Below, piece by piece: positions 45,101 to 58,208 of a DNA stretch of 64,000 bases (its first letter is position 1; each line of letters opens with the position of its first letter). The notes under the pieces are model-generated. The model saw nothing but the letters and a program-made list of their open reading frames with translations. It made no database searches and was not told the origin of the DNA. The DNA is taken from positions 310,001-374,000 of the forward strand of contig SEMN01000480.1 in assembly GCA_005408345.1 (NCBI GenBank), given 5' to 3'. The DNA is from Macquaria australasica (lineage: Eukaryota > Chordata > Actinopteri > Centrarchiformes > Percichthyidae). The translations under genes and the position numbers were made by a program.

Positions 45101-48100
45101 AAGAGCGACTGAAACACACTAGCTGCTGAGACAATGATGTATTCCCACCAAGCAGACAGAGAGGGAGAGGGTAAATGAAACCGAGAGAACAAGAGATTAG
45201 CAGATAAAGTTTGCAAAAAGGCAGTGTAATCATCTCCGCTAATTTGTTCGCTGCAGTTCTGGGCAACCAGATACACTCATTAGCAAAGGAATAACCTTAC
45301 AAGCAGAGTGTGCTGTAAAGTCGTATACATCATAAGGAGAGATGTCGCTGATCTTTGACAAAATGCTTTGGAGAGATGAGCAGGCTGTGAGGAAGAAATC
45401 TTTATGTGACAGCTTTATTGGGATTGATCATGTTTGAGTTGTGTGGTGAAACCTCCAAGAGGGGTATCACTAACTCGAGTCTGGCAAGTGCAACTGATAT
45501 TGCTTCATCTCATGCAAAGCTCTGAGCCTGGCATTCCTCATTATTACTGCAGGTTGTTGTATATGCAATAATATGCAACAGGATATATTGATAATAAAAG
45601 CTTGTAAATTGCACAAGTCTCCCACAGTCACAACAAACACCATATATACACAATAAGTAGTGTACATACAGACGACCACTCAAATACACAGCGAGTTATC
45701 CAGACACAAAACAGAGCTCACATGTATTGACCAAAAATGTATAATTTACATTTATACACAAAATAATCTCTGTATCAAGTATAGTATGTTATTATGCTTG
45801 ATTATGTGATTTAGAAATTTGTTTATGTTCAAAGAGATTAGATACAGGTTTAAGTGGCTGTACCGGCCGTAGTTAAATTGTAAATCAATAGTTGGAGATT
45901 TAGAGAAGTACACAATGGCTCCTGGCACAGATCTGAACCATTCAGAGCGGAGGCTATCTGGAACGCGGAAGAGTGTGCCAGTTCACACTGAAACATAAGC
46001 AAATACTCAATGAATGAGCCGGCTTCCAGGAAAAGCCAGAGCCCAGTGGAGATAGCTGCTAATCTGAGCATGAAGCAGAAACCCAAACAGAGGGCAACCG
46101 CAGGGCAGGCCACCCGAGCACGACAGCCAAATGCATCAGACACCTTCGGGTGATACCAAACCGCAGGACGCGCAAGAAGCCTGGGAGCCATGGCAAAAGC
46201 AGAGCAGCTGTAACCCACCGTTGAAATAACTGACCACATAGAGAACGTCAGCGAAGAACAGCCATCCCACCGCTGACTGTAAGGAGCAAGGAACTTTATA
46301 CATTGCACTTTAAACATGCAACAGAAGACGTACAATTCACCGACTGCCACTGCTGAGCATTTTACAACTGGTTGACATTCAGGCAGTTTTTCAGAACAAA
46401 AAGTGGTATTTCAGTGGTATTAAAATAGTCTAATTCAGGGAAAAACAGACGTTATTAAAGGCTTTTTTGCCAAATGAGACAGAGCATTCAGAAAGGAAAC
46501 CACATCGTATTGTGTAAGAATCTGTGGTACTGCAGTTCATCATTAACGTTTTGTCACTGGGTAAAACATGTAATGTTGGGGTTAGTCGTTTAATGCCGAT
46601 TTGAGCCTGAACATTTCACTGAAAATGTGTACGTTATGAGTTATGCCTGGAGATGGTCAAGTCCACTGCCTCAGGAGCCTTGAATTGCCACTGTGTTGAC
46701 CAGTAAGGAACTGCCATTACTACAAAGACCCACATGTAGCCCTATCTCTGCCACTTCTCTCTTGTTGCTGTGGGCCTAACATTTTGTGCCAAGCAGCCAT
46801 TGATTTTTCCTGCATCTAAGACATGGGCCATACAAAAGAAGAATCCCAGAAACAACATTAATGATCTTCTCTTCCACCAACATTTTTCCATTTAGTCTAC
46901 CACTTCATCACTTTTTCTTTCTTTCTTGGCAAATCACTACAGATTTTCGAGGTGAATTTTTCCCTCATTTGTATAAAGTTAAACATTTTCTGCAAAAAGA
47001 CTTTCTGCGCCACCTGCCATCCCCACACTGGCTTGAGAAGTGATTCTCTTACGTCTGATAGAAAATGAACTGTGGTGAACTTCTCCTTGCGCCGCACTGT
47101 GTGGGTCTTTCTACTGTGTCTGACTCTACTTTCCCACTGTGTCAACAAACAGTAAAAATGCTAAATGTGACTGGACAGCTCATTTTCTTTCATTTTCTTT
47201 CTTCTTCTTGACCAAAATAATGGAAATTTTCAAGATTAAAGTGTCCACTGTACCCAGTCTACTACCACTTCAAGGTTTATGTAAAGAAAACGTGCTTACT
47301 ATTCATCAGTGCATTGTTCACAGTTTTTTCACAGAAGGGAAATTATTTTAATCATGGAAATAGCATAAACTAAATCATAAAAAATAGACATAGTAGCCTA
47401 TTATTAAAGGCATCTTTACAGGAACACAGGCAAAAGCTGACTTAATACAGAATGGGTTTTTTTATGTAGGAAGAATAAACGCTAAGCAAGGGATCTTTTT
47501 TTTTTTTTTTTACAGATCTCAAGGTGGTCTGTGCATAGGATACAATTAACTTTTATGTGTCTACAATGTGGCACAATTAACAATTTCTGTAACATGAAAA
47601 TATTCACCCCAGAAGAAATTTTCTTGCCCCATTAAAGAAATACAGACAAATTACAAGGCATCTGTGGTATATTTAATCAAAACGCTATTGTATCTCATGT
47701 CAAGTGAGACTAAAGTGCCTTTTAGTATAATGTTGTAATGTTGCATAGAAAATTGCATTACAAAGAAGTGGCTAAAACTGCAAAAACATATTCTTCTTTG
47801 GAAACCAAAATGATTATAGACATTCATAAGTCACTCAATGAACTACTCCCTCAGCAAAGTCCAGCAATGTCCGGGGAGTCCTTTCACACAGAAATGGACA
47901 ATTATAGAGAAGGCCAAAAAGTTCTCTCACACTACTGTAATTCATATTGACAGGAAAACAATAACAGTGTGGTTGTTTCACAAACAACTGGAAAACACGA
48001 ATGTGGGCTTTCCCCATATTTTTGTTTGCGGAAAAGCCTGTTTGTCCTCAATATGTCACATTCTTCAGCGTCAGTGGCACAACACACCACATGGCCTTGA

Positions 48101-48639
48101 CCTAATGTTGTGGGTTTCCTTTTAGGAGTAGCCAAGCATAGTTCACAAACACACATTTCACACTAACATGTGTCACACTGATACAATTGTGTGAGCAATT
48201 TTCGTGGAATGTTAACTCAGTTGTCAGAAATAGTATCTATTGAGTATTAGGATTAATTCCTAAAGATGATGCTTTGAAGCAAGCACACACACAGTCACAC
48301 ACATGCATGCAGAAATGCATCCAAAGATACTACCGCCCACCCATAAGGAAGTAAGCACCACATAAGAAAATAATACAGTAAACAGGAAACATGGGCGTAA
48401 GAATGCCAAATGCATTCTGCAGTTTCAGCTTCAGTCTGTCCTCAGCACAGCAGCATCTATTCCTGGGAAAGACTGTTAAAACAGGCAGCAGGCTATCGCT
48501 GCTGGGAAAGAAAATTCTACTCCTTGTTTTGGAGTGAAATAATATTGTATCATATAGTCAAATAAATGACAAATCTTATGAGTGACAGTAGATATGTAAA
48601 TGTGATGTTTGTGAGCTCAGTAAAAACCATAAAGGAGTC
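45101..48639. other. Intergenic; long chance-like frame and a T tract
   Basis: A 166-codon minus-strand frame at 45850-46350 includes a hydrophobic stretch (VACPAVALCLGFCFMLRLAA) but no recognised domain; its length is compatible with chance in 64 kb. A T16 run lies at 47496-47511. Nothing else is recognised. Confidence 0.5.
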
Positions 48640-48960
48640 CATTTTTCCACTTTATTGTCTGCAGCTGTCTGGTTGAGTCACTGGCACTGTAGATCGGCGA
48701 GTGGGCAGCGTTTTTAGCAGATCTGGTGCGCCGCCAGCTTTTGGTTCCTGTCATTATCTGTGCTTTGTGTCTCAGCGATGGCCACATGCACGTAATGAAT
48801 AGGCAACTCTTTTCCATTAAAATAATACCCTCATCAAGTGGGCTCCTGTCAGCAAAGTTGCATCTGTGCCCGGCCGAGCTCCATGCTTCGAGACAGCTCA
48901 CAGAGTGAGGGCCAAAGGCTGGAATTTTAATTGTTTCACGGGAATCAACTCGCTAGCCAT
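48640..48960. promoter_or_regulatory. Candidate conserved non-coding element
   Basis: Balanced, repeat-free block with CACGTAATGAATAGG, TTCCATTAAAATAATACC and GGAATTTTAATTGTTTC homeodomain-type words. It differs sharply from the AT-rich simple sequence on either side. Confidence 0.28.
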
Positions 48961-51196
48961 TCAAACAGGCTGGTGCAGGACAGCTTTCCATGAAAGATGA
49001 TGAGCAGATAGAAAGAAGGGATTTAGGAAATGTTGCCGTAAATTATTCCTGGACAAACCACGGCTTTGGAAAGTTTTGCCTTGTTGAAATGGACTATAAA
49101 GGGTGGACTACAAAGAGGAGTGGACTTGAAAGAAGAGGTTAGAAGGAGAATGAGGAGGGGGTTGGCGGCTACTTGTGAAGTTTGCCAAAGGAAAGATGCA
49201 TCCTTTTGAGTCTCAGGGAGATTAGACATTTCTTCAAGTGACAAAACACCTTATTAACCTCCGCCTGACCTCTGAGGATTGACCTTTGACTTGTGACCCC
49301 GACAACGCTGCGCCTTACTCCTGTTGGGAGTCATCAGCATGAGCCTTTTCATTCAAACTAACGGTTGTGCCAAAATGCCGAAAAAAAGAGAGAATGTGAG
49401 GATTGTCTGGGTGCATGTGGGACAGGAGATGGAGGGATAGAAGTAAGCGGGGATGCAACAGAGAGAAGAGTTTAATTAGAGACACAGCACCAATGGTAAT
49501 CCACTCTCAACCTATTCACAAAAAGAACAAGGGTGGGAGGGATGGGCACGGAGAGATGAGAAGTTTTTAACAAGAGGTCAGAGAAACTTTGGCTTAGAAC
49601 ATGGGCCTTTATCAAATCCTCTGGCAAATCCGCAGATTAGTCCATTCCATTGTTTTCAGGAAGTCCGCTCCCACCGACCCAGAATGCAGGAGGCGGATTT
49701 AGAAAACTTTGCAAGAGCTCCAAGCCACTGAGCTGGATGGCAGAGAGTGTGCATGTGTGTGTGTGTGTGTGTTTGTGTGTTCACATGTAACTGTGTGCGT
49801 GCAAGTGTGCGTACATGTGTGCATGTGTCTGTGTCAGTGTGTGCATGGGGGGATGACACAGTGAGGAAGGGGTTGTCAGGAAGGCTTGGGCTCAAATGCG
49901 AAGCTCTGACCAAAAAATTCCAATGATCGCTCATGACTTTCTGGCCACCAAAAGCAATGCAGACGGATGGCGGGCCGCTTTCCCACTGTGACCTCTCCAT
50001 AGATAATATGTACTTTGGAAACTGTCATCTCTCTTGGTTTCATTAAACCTTTTTTGATATTTACATGGCCTGCTGAGCTGTTCTCTACAGAGTCAATTTG
50101 GTCAAAATGTGAAATTCTCCCCCTTGAATAAACACTATGCTTTCTTCCCTGCAGAGTCACTTTACCACAAACAAAGTCACTGGCATTTGATATAGAGCTA
50201 TGGTCAAAACACTTGTGGACAGCAACAAAAGTCAGCACAGGACTATGAATCAAATATTCAGTTACTACATTTTGACAAAAGCCTATTCTTTCCCCCTCCT
50301 CTTCCTTTACCTGTTACTTGTCACAGTGTGTCTCCAGCACTATGCTTCCTGTGCCATTCAGCCTGGGGAAATGGGGCATTGGAGTGATGACAAGGAGAAA
50401 GAATCACTTGCAAGCAGTGAATCTGTCTTAGCACACTCCTGCACCTATTTAAAGTAGACCTCTTTCAACTCTGAAACTAGGATGGAGGAGAAAAAAACAC
50501 ATTAGCAAAATAGGCAGAAAGCTGAGACACAAAAGGCAAGTGATTTATTATAGCTTTCAGCAGAAATACCTGCGGAGGAGTGCAGGCCCTCAGGTGCTTT
50601 TCTGGCAGAGTATAGAGGAGGGTAAGAGAGTCAGTGCTGAGAGATGCACTGGAATGAGGAGCCAGGGAGTCTTTGGCAGTAGGTAGGCAGAGAAGATGTT
50701 GGTACCTCTCGTCGCAGGTGGGGATTTCAGGGAGAGCTGAGGGATGGGTCCTCCAGCCACTGAACGATAGCTGAAAAGCATTTATGCCGGGGGGATCTCC
50801 GTTGTTTTTTTAAACATCACGTATTCATGACCTGCAGGCTGATGGCTTTTGCTCTTGTCTGCTTTCACTGATTACTATCTTCAAAATACAAAACAACTTG
50901 ACAACTGTGGAGAAAAAATTGGATTTTTGTCTCATTTTACTCATACTACATATTATAAGAGAATTATAGGTAAGAGTTTACAACAAGGTACACAAAATCA
51001 TGAGTAGTTACCAAGAAGTTATTAAAGAAGAAATCAAGAACTAACTGCCAACGAACTCTGAATCAACCACAATACGGTAAATAATAATAAGATACTTGAG
51101 AACTGACTGCTACTGGTACCTTATGATTAGTTCTGTGAATCTGCATACTGACCACTTCCTTAATGAATCATTCCTGGTCAACTCTGAATTGACTTC
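48961..51196. other. Intergenic; GT-rich microsatellite
   Basis: An interrupted GT tract lies at 49754-49780, followed by TGTG-rich sequence to about 49845. No gene is recognised. Confidence 0.5.
49754..49780 (+). repeat. (GT)n microsatellite, interrupted
   Basis: GT run with one TTT interruption, in a wider TGTG-rich region. Confidence 0.85.
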
Positions 51197-51324
51197 AGTT
51201 CAGTCAAGGCAAGGAAAATGTGATAAAGTGCCCGGTACGGTGCCCTTCCAGCAGAGAAAAGGTGATGCAGTGCACTAATAGGTGACCTTAATATGGAGAA
51301 AAAGCGATGCAGTGTCCTCTATGG

Positions 51325-52060
51325 CAGCCATTCTCAACTGGTCAGAGTGCCAGGGCTGCAGAGGCAGTGGTTCTGCCAAATGGTTAGATTTAAATTAAAA
51401 ATGATTTTTTTTTTTTTTTTGTGGTAATTTATGAAGCTAGTTATTTTTACATCTAAATGTGCTCAAGAATACACATAAATAAAAAATGTCCAATTAAAAT
51501 TCATAATTTCAATGACCAGTTACGCCACTGCCACTAGCTAACATTCCCTCGAATGCAGTGACACAAAATGGATCAGTTTTTAAAACGAGAAAGTGATGTG
51601 GGAGAAAACCCTGCACCAGTAAAAGCTCCAAAGCTTGTGGTGAGAAAATATTACCCTAAATGCATTAAATTTGGATTCATAATGGCAGGCAGTGATGCTG
51701 AGCCGAAAGCACGGTGTGTTGAATGTGGTGAAATCCTGTCAAATGAAGCGCTAAAACCATCGAAAGCTCCAGAGACACTTAAACACAAAGCACCCGGGAT
51801 GTGTTGGGAAGCCAAAGGAATATTTCCCAAGGCAAAGGGACGGGCTTCAGGCACGACAGAAAGTCGTCGCAACATTAACAACTCAGTCAAAAGCCACTTG
51901 AAAGCTAGCTATATGGTTGCTGCTCGTATAGCTGGTAGCAAGATAACAATCGCAGAGGAGCTTATTTTGCCTTGCGCTTTGGGACAGTGGTCCTCTGAAT
52001 TTTTTTAACATCAGAAGTGGACCTTCTGATAAATAGGTTACAAGAGGCTGAAAACCCCTG
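51325..52060 (+). mobile_element. Internally deleted hAT transposon (ZBED5/SCAND3-like)
   Basis: The left terminus CAGCCATTCTCAACTGGTC is a mutated form of the hAT end CAGTGGTTCTCAAC. The right end GGCTGAAAACCCCTG is its inverted partner with changes. Flanking octamers CTCTATGG (51317-51324) and CTTTGGGG (52061-52068) match at 5 of 8 positions, and the surrounding 42-bp repeat confirms the boundaries. Between the ends lies the first part of a transposase gene followed directly by 3' terminal sequence, so the catalytic and dimerisation regions are gone. A T16 tract lies at 51405-51420. Confidence 0.75.
51568..52008 (+). pseudogene. hAT transposase N-terminal fragment, 146 codons, ZBED5/SCAND3/FAM200-like
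   Basis: The frame opens MDQFLKRESD and contains RKYYPKCIKFGFI (residues 26-38), CVEC (Cys50, Cys53) with LSNEALKPSK (57-66), and SVKSHLKASYMVAARIAG then EELILPCA (107-137). In the ZBED5/SCAND3 group of hAT-derived proteins these segments occur in this order: the BED finger, then the ALKASYLVA..IA..EELILPA helix. The finger is broken: its His pair is reduced to a single LKHK. After residue 137 the frame runs into unrelated 3' sequence and stops. No DDE/RNase H-like domain or C-terminal dimerisation domain is present. The reading frame is nonetheless uninterrupted, so decay after deletion has been limited or the copy is fairly recent. Confidence 0.75.
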
Positions 52061-52155
52061 CTTTGGGGTGCCCTTCCAGTGGAGAAAATGCAGCTGGTGC
52101 CCTTTTTATTTTTTTCGCCCGTGCCCCTCAGACAGCCTGAGCCCGCCACTGAGTT

Positions 52156-54052
52156 ATTGGTTATTATGACATTTAGATCAGGAACAATTCATTATGAAAG
52201 TACAGTTTGCTCTTAAGTTACATATCAGGATTTGACATTTCTGTCTCATCATTCTATATCACATGGGCCTTTCTGTTGTGGTCCAAAATACTGAGTAATA
52301 CCTCTTTCTCTTTTTAAGCTGTATTTAAGTCTATACAGCAGTCCAACCAGCCACCAGTCTTAATTGAATGTATGAACCAGTGGTACTGACAAAACAGAAC
52401 ACATTCCTCACAATGTGACAGCGCCAAGGGAAAAAAATGTGGAAACAAACTGTGTTGACCAACAGCTCTTAAGTCATTATAGAGTTAGAAACAAACATTT
52501 CAACCTCTTTTGCTTCATTCCAAAACCACATTTTGTTTTATAGCTCCTAAATAATGTGAACAACTCAGAGGCCATATTCAAAAGTATTTCTCTAGGATTT
52601 CTTAGAAATGGCGTTATCAAAGAGTTTTCTTTTAGAGCATATTAACAAAGTTACTGAGCGCACCTCTCAAAACTAACTAAACAAAATCTTGGCTCTATTT
52701 GCCCACCAATTGGTTGATGCATTTCCAGATTATGGACTCAAATAATCACATCTGCTGAAGATTCTTGTGCTTTTCACACTAAAAGCAGCTAATGATGATA
52801 TTGTGAGTACTGTATCAAAGTATTTTTTGCATTTTAACTTCTGACAAAAACTAGCAAGTTGAAAGATGATGGGTTAAGAGTCTTTGTATCTCTGTCAAAG
52901 TGATATACAGTTGTTTTCTCCTACCTTAACAAGAGCTGCAAAGGAGTAGATTAAGGAGCTAACTGTTAACACGTTAAAAGCTAAGATGAGTCAAACATTA
53001 GCTGAATGACTAGTTGTAGTTACCATTAGCTCGCTAATATACCTATTTAGGGACATGCTCCAGTATGATGATCAAGCAATGCAACCCCATTTGTTTGTGT
53101 CAAGTCAAGGAACACTGGCGCCACTGGCTTTTGAATCAATCAACAGGAGGAATAATGGAACAAACTGATCAAAAACAGAAATACTGTGGTGCTGCTGTGA
53201 GTGAGAGTATTGTTTTATAATTTAGTTCATCCTGGTTTCAATTCAGACGGCTCAGCTGAAGTTCGAAGGTGGTGACAGTTCACTCTCCACTAACTTTTAC
53301 TGCAGAGTTTAGAGATGTTGTTACCCTTGTACCCTTGTCTATACACCATTTTGTCCAAAATGTGGCCTTTTCATCTCCTTTTTTTTTACTTATTTCTGTG
53401 CAAATTGCTGGGTATGTGAGCAATGCTAATTTTATTGATGGTTCTGTTTTGGTTCAGGTTCATGCAAGAATTCATGCTTTTGCTGGTTTTGGGGGGTTGC
53501 CTTGTGACACAACTCTAATCATTGTTGTTCACTGTATTTACCAAGTCAGTAAGACAAAAAAATTGGTATATTTTATGGAAATAAGTTATGTGTGGTTTGT
53601 GGAGTATTTTTGTAGGTTTCATTAATCTTCAGTACAGTTCCCACTTTTTACACTTAATGTTTCATGAACAAAGCCATGTGAAACTGGTCATTCCACAATG
53701 CATTGTGTGTGTATTTTCTCAATGTAAATCCTAGATGGGGCAAGGTTCAAACGCTCCTGTGATGAAAATAAATTGCTTGCAATTTGTTGCCCTCTCATGT
53801 AGTAAATAAGCTCCAGGATCTCCCCTGCTTTTGTGTAATGCTTTTGCTCATTCATAGGATCCCACATCAACATCCACTCTAAGTATTAGTTTTTACAGAC
53901 TTCTCACCAGTGTCAAGTCCTGCTTTAATTCTAAAAAAAAAAAAAGTCACTGGCAACTTGAAGGAAATAGCAAATATTTAACTAAAACTTAAAAATAATT
54001 TTCCACCTCACTAAGAGGACCACACACACATACTCACAGACACGCACTCACG
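52156..54052. other. Intergenic, no recognised feature
   Basis: AT-rich. A 118-codon plus-strand frame at 53269-53625 has no recognised motif. A T9 run lies near 53381 and an A-rich run at 53931-53945. Confidence 0.5.

Positions 54053-54095
<43 letters not shown>
54053..54095 (+). repeat. (CA)21 microsatellite
   Basis: Uninterrupted CA run of about 43 bases; shorter CA words precede it from 54020. Confidence 0.95.
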
Positions 54096-54098
<3 letters not shown>

Positions 54099-57000
54099 CT
54101 GCTTTCTTTCAAAGCCACATCCTGAATTTCCTTCCTCAGGGGAGAAGATTTACACTGTGGTTGTCCTTCAGGTACACCATAAGAGCTCTGCATTAAAGCT
54201 CCTACGCTTACAAACCCCTGATTTTTGACTCGGTTTACAGCTAAATGGGTACAGTGGAAAGAAAGGAAAAGTGGAAGTATGAAATCATATTAGTAGCTTC
54301 ACAGAAATTTCAAACTTGCTTCTACACTGCAGTGACTACTTTCAGACACACATTGTAATAAACACATGGGAAAAGGAAAGCAACAAGACTTACTCACATC
54401 AGCAGGTTAGCCTATATAGTGTTCTAACATACTGTATATTCTTTGGCTGGGCTCCACTGGGTGTCTTAGGTGGAGGTTAATGGGGGCTTGAAGAGGGCAG
54501 CCAAGGCCAGGGCACTGGAGGAAGCAGTGGAGGGGGTTAATCCAAAGGCAGCACATGATCCAGGTTAACTATACTCACTTGGCCTCTATCATTGTGGCTT
54601 GAGTCAGCTGTGTAAGCGAAATTTATGAAGTGAAAAATTGTGTTCCATAGCCTTGGTTGGTACCAATGTTCAAAGAATTTCTGTGTTTACTGACAATATC
54701 TAAACCCTATCAACCTCCTGCAATACTCAATTTGATTGTGGCTGTATGATTTTAAACTTGACGTTTGCAAAAATTGCAAGTCAAAGCATGTCTGCTGTCA
54801 CAAAATTTCCCCTAAATTTCAAAAACAATGAGTGGTTTCGCTATAAGCCGAGATTCACTAGCCATTTTGCTGCAATGCAGAACATAAGAAGTGAATAGGA
54901 CACTGTTTTGCAAGCAGCAACATAACTCAAAGCGGCTGGCATAGCAAAGGAGAGTAAATGACTGTTGTTGCTTTGACTTGCAGCTTGCGGTGCATCTGCA
55001 AATGTCTGAATGTAGGGTCAAGCTTCAGGCTACACCAAACAATACTGCCAAAGCTTCATATTTTGAAACTTTGCAATTTGGAAGCAGATAATGTGTAAAA
55101 TTTTACCATTTTTCTATGTGCAATGCATCGTGGTTTTAAAATCAGTAGGATTTTATTCCGAATCTGGCCTGTCTCTATAACATTATAACACTGTATAGAG
55201 GAGGTAGAAATGTTTTTTTTATAAAATAAGAGGTGCATGTTACATTACATCATAAATACAAATAATAGGAGAATGCCTTAATGGAAAAAAACAACACTGG
55301 ATTCAGGGGGCAGCTATTTGAACGAGGTACTGTGCATATTTGCAGCACCAAACTGGTCATTATGTTCAGTTCATGCTGACACTGATACAGTTTTACCAAT
55401 CATTCTGTGACAGCCTGTGCAGACGATTGGCTGGCAATAAACACCACCCACCTATCACAGGGGCCACCAATCTACAATAAATGATGCTTTTGCTTCCTGC
55501 GGCCAGCATAGTGTCAGCTAACACATGATCAGCATTCCTGAAATCTTGCCCAGTGCAAAGGTCTATTTACACTGCCATAATAACACAATTGTTCAAATGG
55601 GCTGTATGAAATATGAAATGAAATGGGAGAGGAATGGAATCCAGTCTGATATGCTTGGTTTCAGAGAGGAAGGAATCGCCTGTCTCGCCTTGTTTACCGT
55701 ACGCAGGCAAAATAAATCATAATGCTGACAAATGTACATTTCTTTCCAATGTACGAGCATATAATGTCTTTGTGTGGTTTCTTGTCACAAGGCACTCTGT
55801 CAGATGCAATTACATACAGCAAACCCTCCTCTTCGAAATAAACAGTTCACAATAGAGGTAGCAATGCACTCAGGGTTAAATTGTTGCCCTTTGGGCTGCA
55901 TTTAAGGTTGTTTACTTAGCAATATAGTGAGTGTGTGTACAGAATGTTACAATAATGTGTCTTAGATTTGGCAATTTCACTGACCTTGGATATAACACAT
56001 GGCCTGACCAGCCAGATGCCAGCACGTCTGTGTTTCATGCTCAATATCGGAGGCCATGAGTAGATTGCATACAGCAAAAGCACAGAAAATTCCTTTGCAG
56101 TGCGTTTCAGTTTTGATTACAAAACTCCCCGTGGTCTGTCATGGACTCTTCACTGTAGATTCTTTAATACAGGTCTTAATAAAACATGACAAGATTAGAC
56201 TCGCCAGTGGTCTTAAAACATAAACAATTACTATGAAAGCAGCACCAAGGCTTCCAGATGTCGTCTTTCTACAGAGCAGGTTTCCAAGGAACTCGATCCA
56301 ACAACACAAGGCTGGACAAGGCAGAGAAAAAAAAAGTGTTTTAGTCTGTGGCATTTCTGTCAAGCAAGAGATAAAATCAGTACATTGTCTGATGGAGAGG
56401 TATGCATGGCTTTCCTGGAACAGAATAATGAATAGCCCACCAAAACTGTTGCTAAAATAAAAACCTGCTACTCATACACAACTATCGCTCAAGAACAAAG
56501 AGAGCAAGAATATTTGGTAACCATGAAGGCAGGTATTTCTTACCAGTTTGATTTTGAGGAATTACTTACTATGACATGGTGGTATCTTTACACAGACTGA
56601 TGGGAGAGGATACCTTGAAACGTGCAGGGATTTGAGGTTTTATTCCTGTCATGACATACACGATTTTACACTCACATTATTATAAAATGATTAACTTAAA
56701 CCTGCTCATCATTAACAGTTACTGGCAGGTGATGGCAGTATTACAATGCTGCTGCTATGTTATGTGGTATACTGTGGGACAGTCAGAACTAGCAGTGGTT
56801 TACATTTAAGTTCCATGTATTTTCTTGCAATATTCTTCAATGGTATTACCCTGAAATACTGTGCAAATGTCACTCTAAATCCTTATACAGCCGGTCATTA
56901 CTCAACATCTCCCCATGAGGTTGAATGATTATGGATAGTTTTACAATAGGTAATGTCAAGCCAAGCAATATGTCACGTAATATACAAAACACCAATGTGC

Positions 57001-57963
57001 GCCAAGCAGAAACCATGTTATTGTCCATCTGTGGTCAGAGCGTCGGCTTCCCACGAAACAAGGCTCCAGGGGCCAAATGTTGCTGGATTTGTGGCCAGGG
57101 CCACACTGCAGTTTGGCCATCACATGTGTCATAGATCTGCCCGGTCCCCTGATGGTGGAACAGTGTGTCCAGAGCTGGACTGAAAGGGAAAGCTTCCTGA
57201 GGTCAGGGAAGTATAATGCACTAGCTGGCTCTCAAATAAAACTGGTTTGTTTTTCTTAAAAGGAGGTTGAGGTTTTTGGGTTTCAGTCCATCACCCCCAC
57301 ACCACACCACCTCCACTCCTCTCCATTTGTTACAATGGAAGCCTTATGGTGTGTGTGCATTTTGACCTTTTTTGATTTTAACACAAGGTGGTGATTGGCA
57401 GAAAAATTGTTTGATCGTGACTGGAGCTCTGGTTTGGCCCATCTAAATGTCAGCTGTGTATACATTTGGTGAAGAGGCACTGTACATGGTGCCATTGTTG
57501 GAAAGGCTTTTGACATTAAGAATATTACACCAACATATTGTATGTTAGACTGTTAAAAATATAATTTGCAAAGACAGATAATTTTTGATTGACCATTGTC
57601 AAAGTTTATTTGCAGGGTCATGGAGGGCCCTTTCATATTTCACAAAAATGGTTCATTAAACTTTAGAGACAAAAACAAATCACTCAGACAAAATGAGACA
57701 CAAATGTCATTTTCAGTCTTCATAAACTGTATGGTCAAAAAAAGAAAGAAAATTGAGTCATCTCATTTTATAAGGTCATACATGAGAAACGTTTGTTTTA
57801 TTTTTCTAAGCTATATTAAAGTCAGTGGCTGGCAAAGGAAGAAGTTATGGGGAAGATGTTGTAAGTTGCTCTCATGTCACATCGAGAGGTTACACGTAAG
57901 TGTGAATGTACTCTGTTAACCTGGAGATAGCTCAGATCCAAAATAGTTAAAGCTCATTGGGTG
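54096..57963. other. Intergenic, no recognised gene
   Basis: Nothing is recognised with confidence. The sequence from 55500 to 55850 is balanced and repeat-free and may be worth including in a conservation scan. Confidence 0.5.
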
Positions 57964-57993
57964 TAATGGTCAGCAATGGTCAGTAATGGCCAG
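57964..57993 (+). repeat. Three-unit 10-bp tandem repeat
   Basis: TAATGGTCAG, CAATGGTCAG and TAATGGCCAG follow each other without gaps. Confidence 0.85.
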
Positions 57994-58099
57994 TGGTTTG
58001 GCGAGATCTGCTCCTCGTTACACAGCTCTTCCTATCCACACACATACTGTATAATAAAGACTTCCTCAACAGATTGGAAACCACTCCGCTCTCACCAGC

Positions 58100-58208
58100 A
58101 CTCTCGAGTTCCTCTTTCTCTCTCTACCCCCTCTCTCATTCTTGCTTTCTTCCATTCTTGCTTTCTTTCAGTCTTTCCCATTCTCTTTCTCTATTTTGCT
58201 CTTTCCTT
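58100..58208 (+). repeat. Pyrimidine-rich tract with internal duplication
   Basis: C/T-rich stretch built of CTTTCT and CTCTCT words, with ATTCTTGCTTTCTT occurring twice (58139 and 58155). Confidence 0.75.

Larger units (their letters stand above)
51197..52108 (+). repeat. 42-bp tandem repeat (about 4 units) split by a hAT insertion
   Basis: Units lie at 51197-51238 (diverged), 51239-51280, 51281-51322 and 52067-52108. Each carries a GGTGCCCTTCCAG-like start and a GAGAAAA..GATGCAGTG-like centre. The hAT element at 51325-52060 sits between the third and fourth units. Leaving out the element and one copy of its target duplication, unit three runs into unit four exactly in register. The array and the C-rich sequence to about 52150 probably belong to an older dispersed repeat. 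Confidence 0.65.

Noticed and set aside
53269..53625. 118-codon plus-strand frame
   Set aside because: Hydrophobic and T-rich by composition; no family recognised and no exon context.
53736..53760. GGTTCAAACGCTCC resembling a tRNA B box
   Set aside because: No matching A box at the right spacing and no cloverleaf can be drawn.
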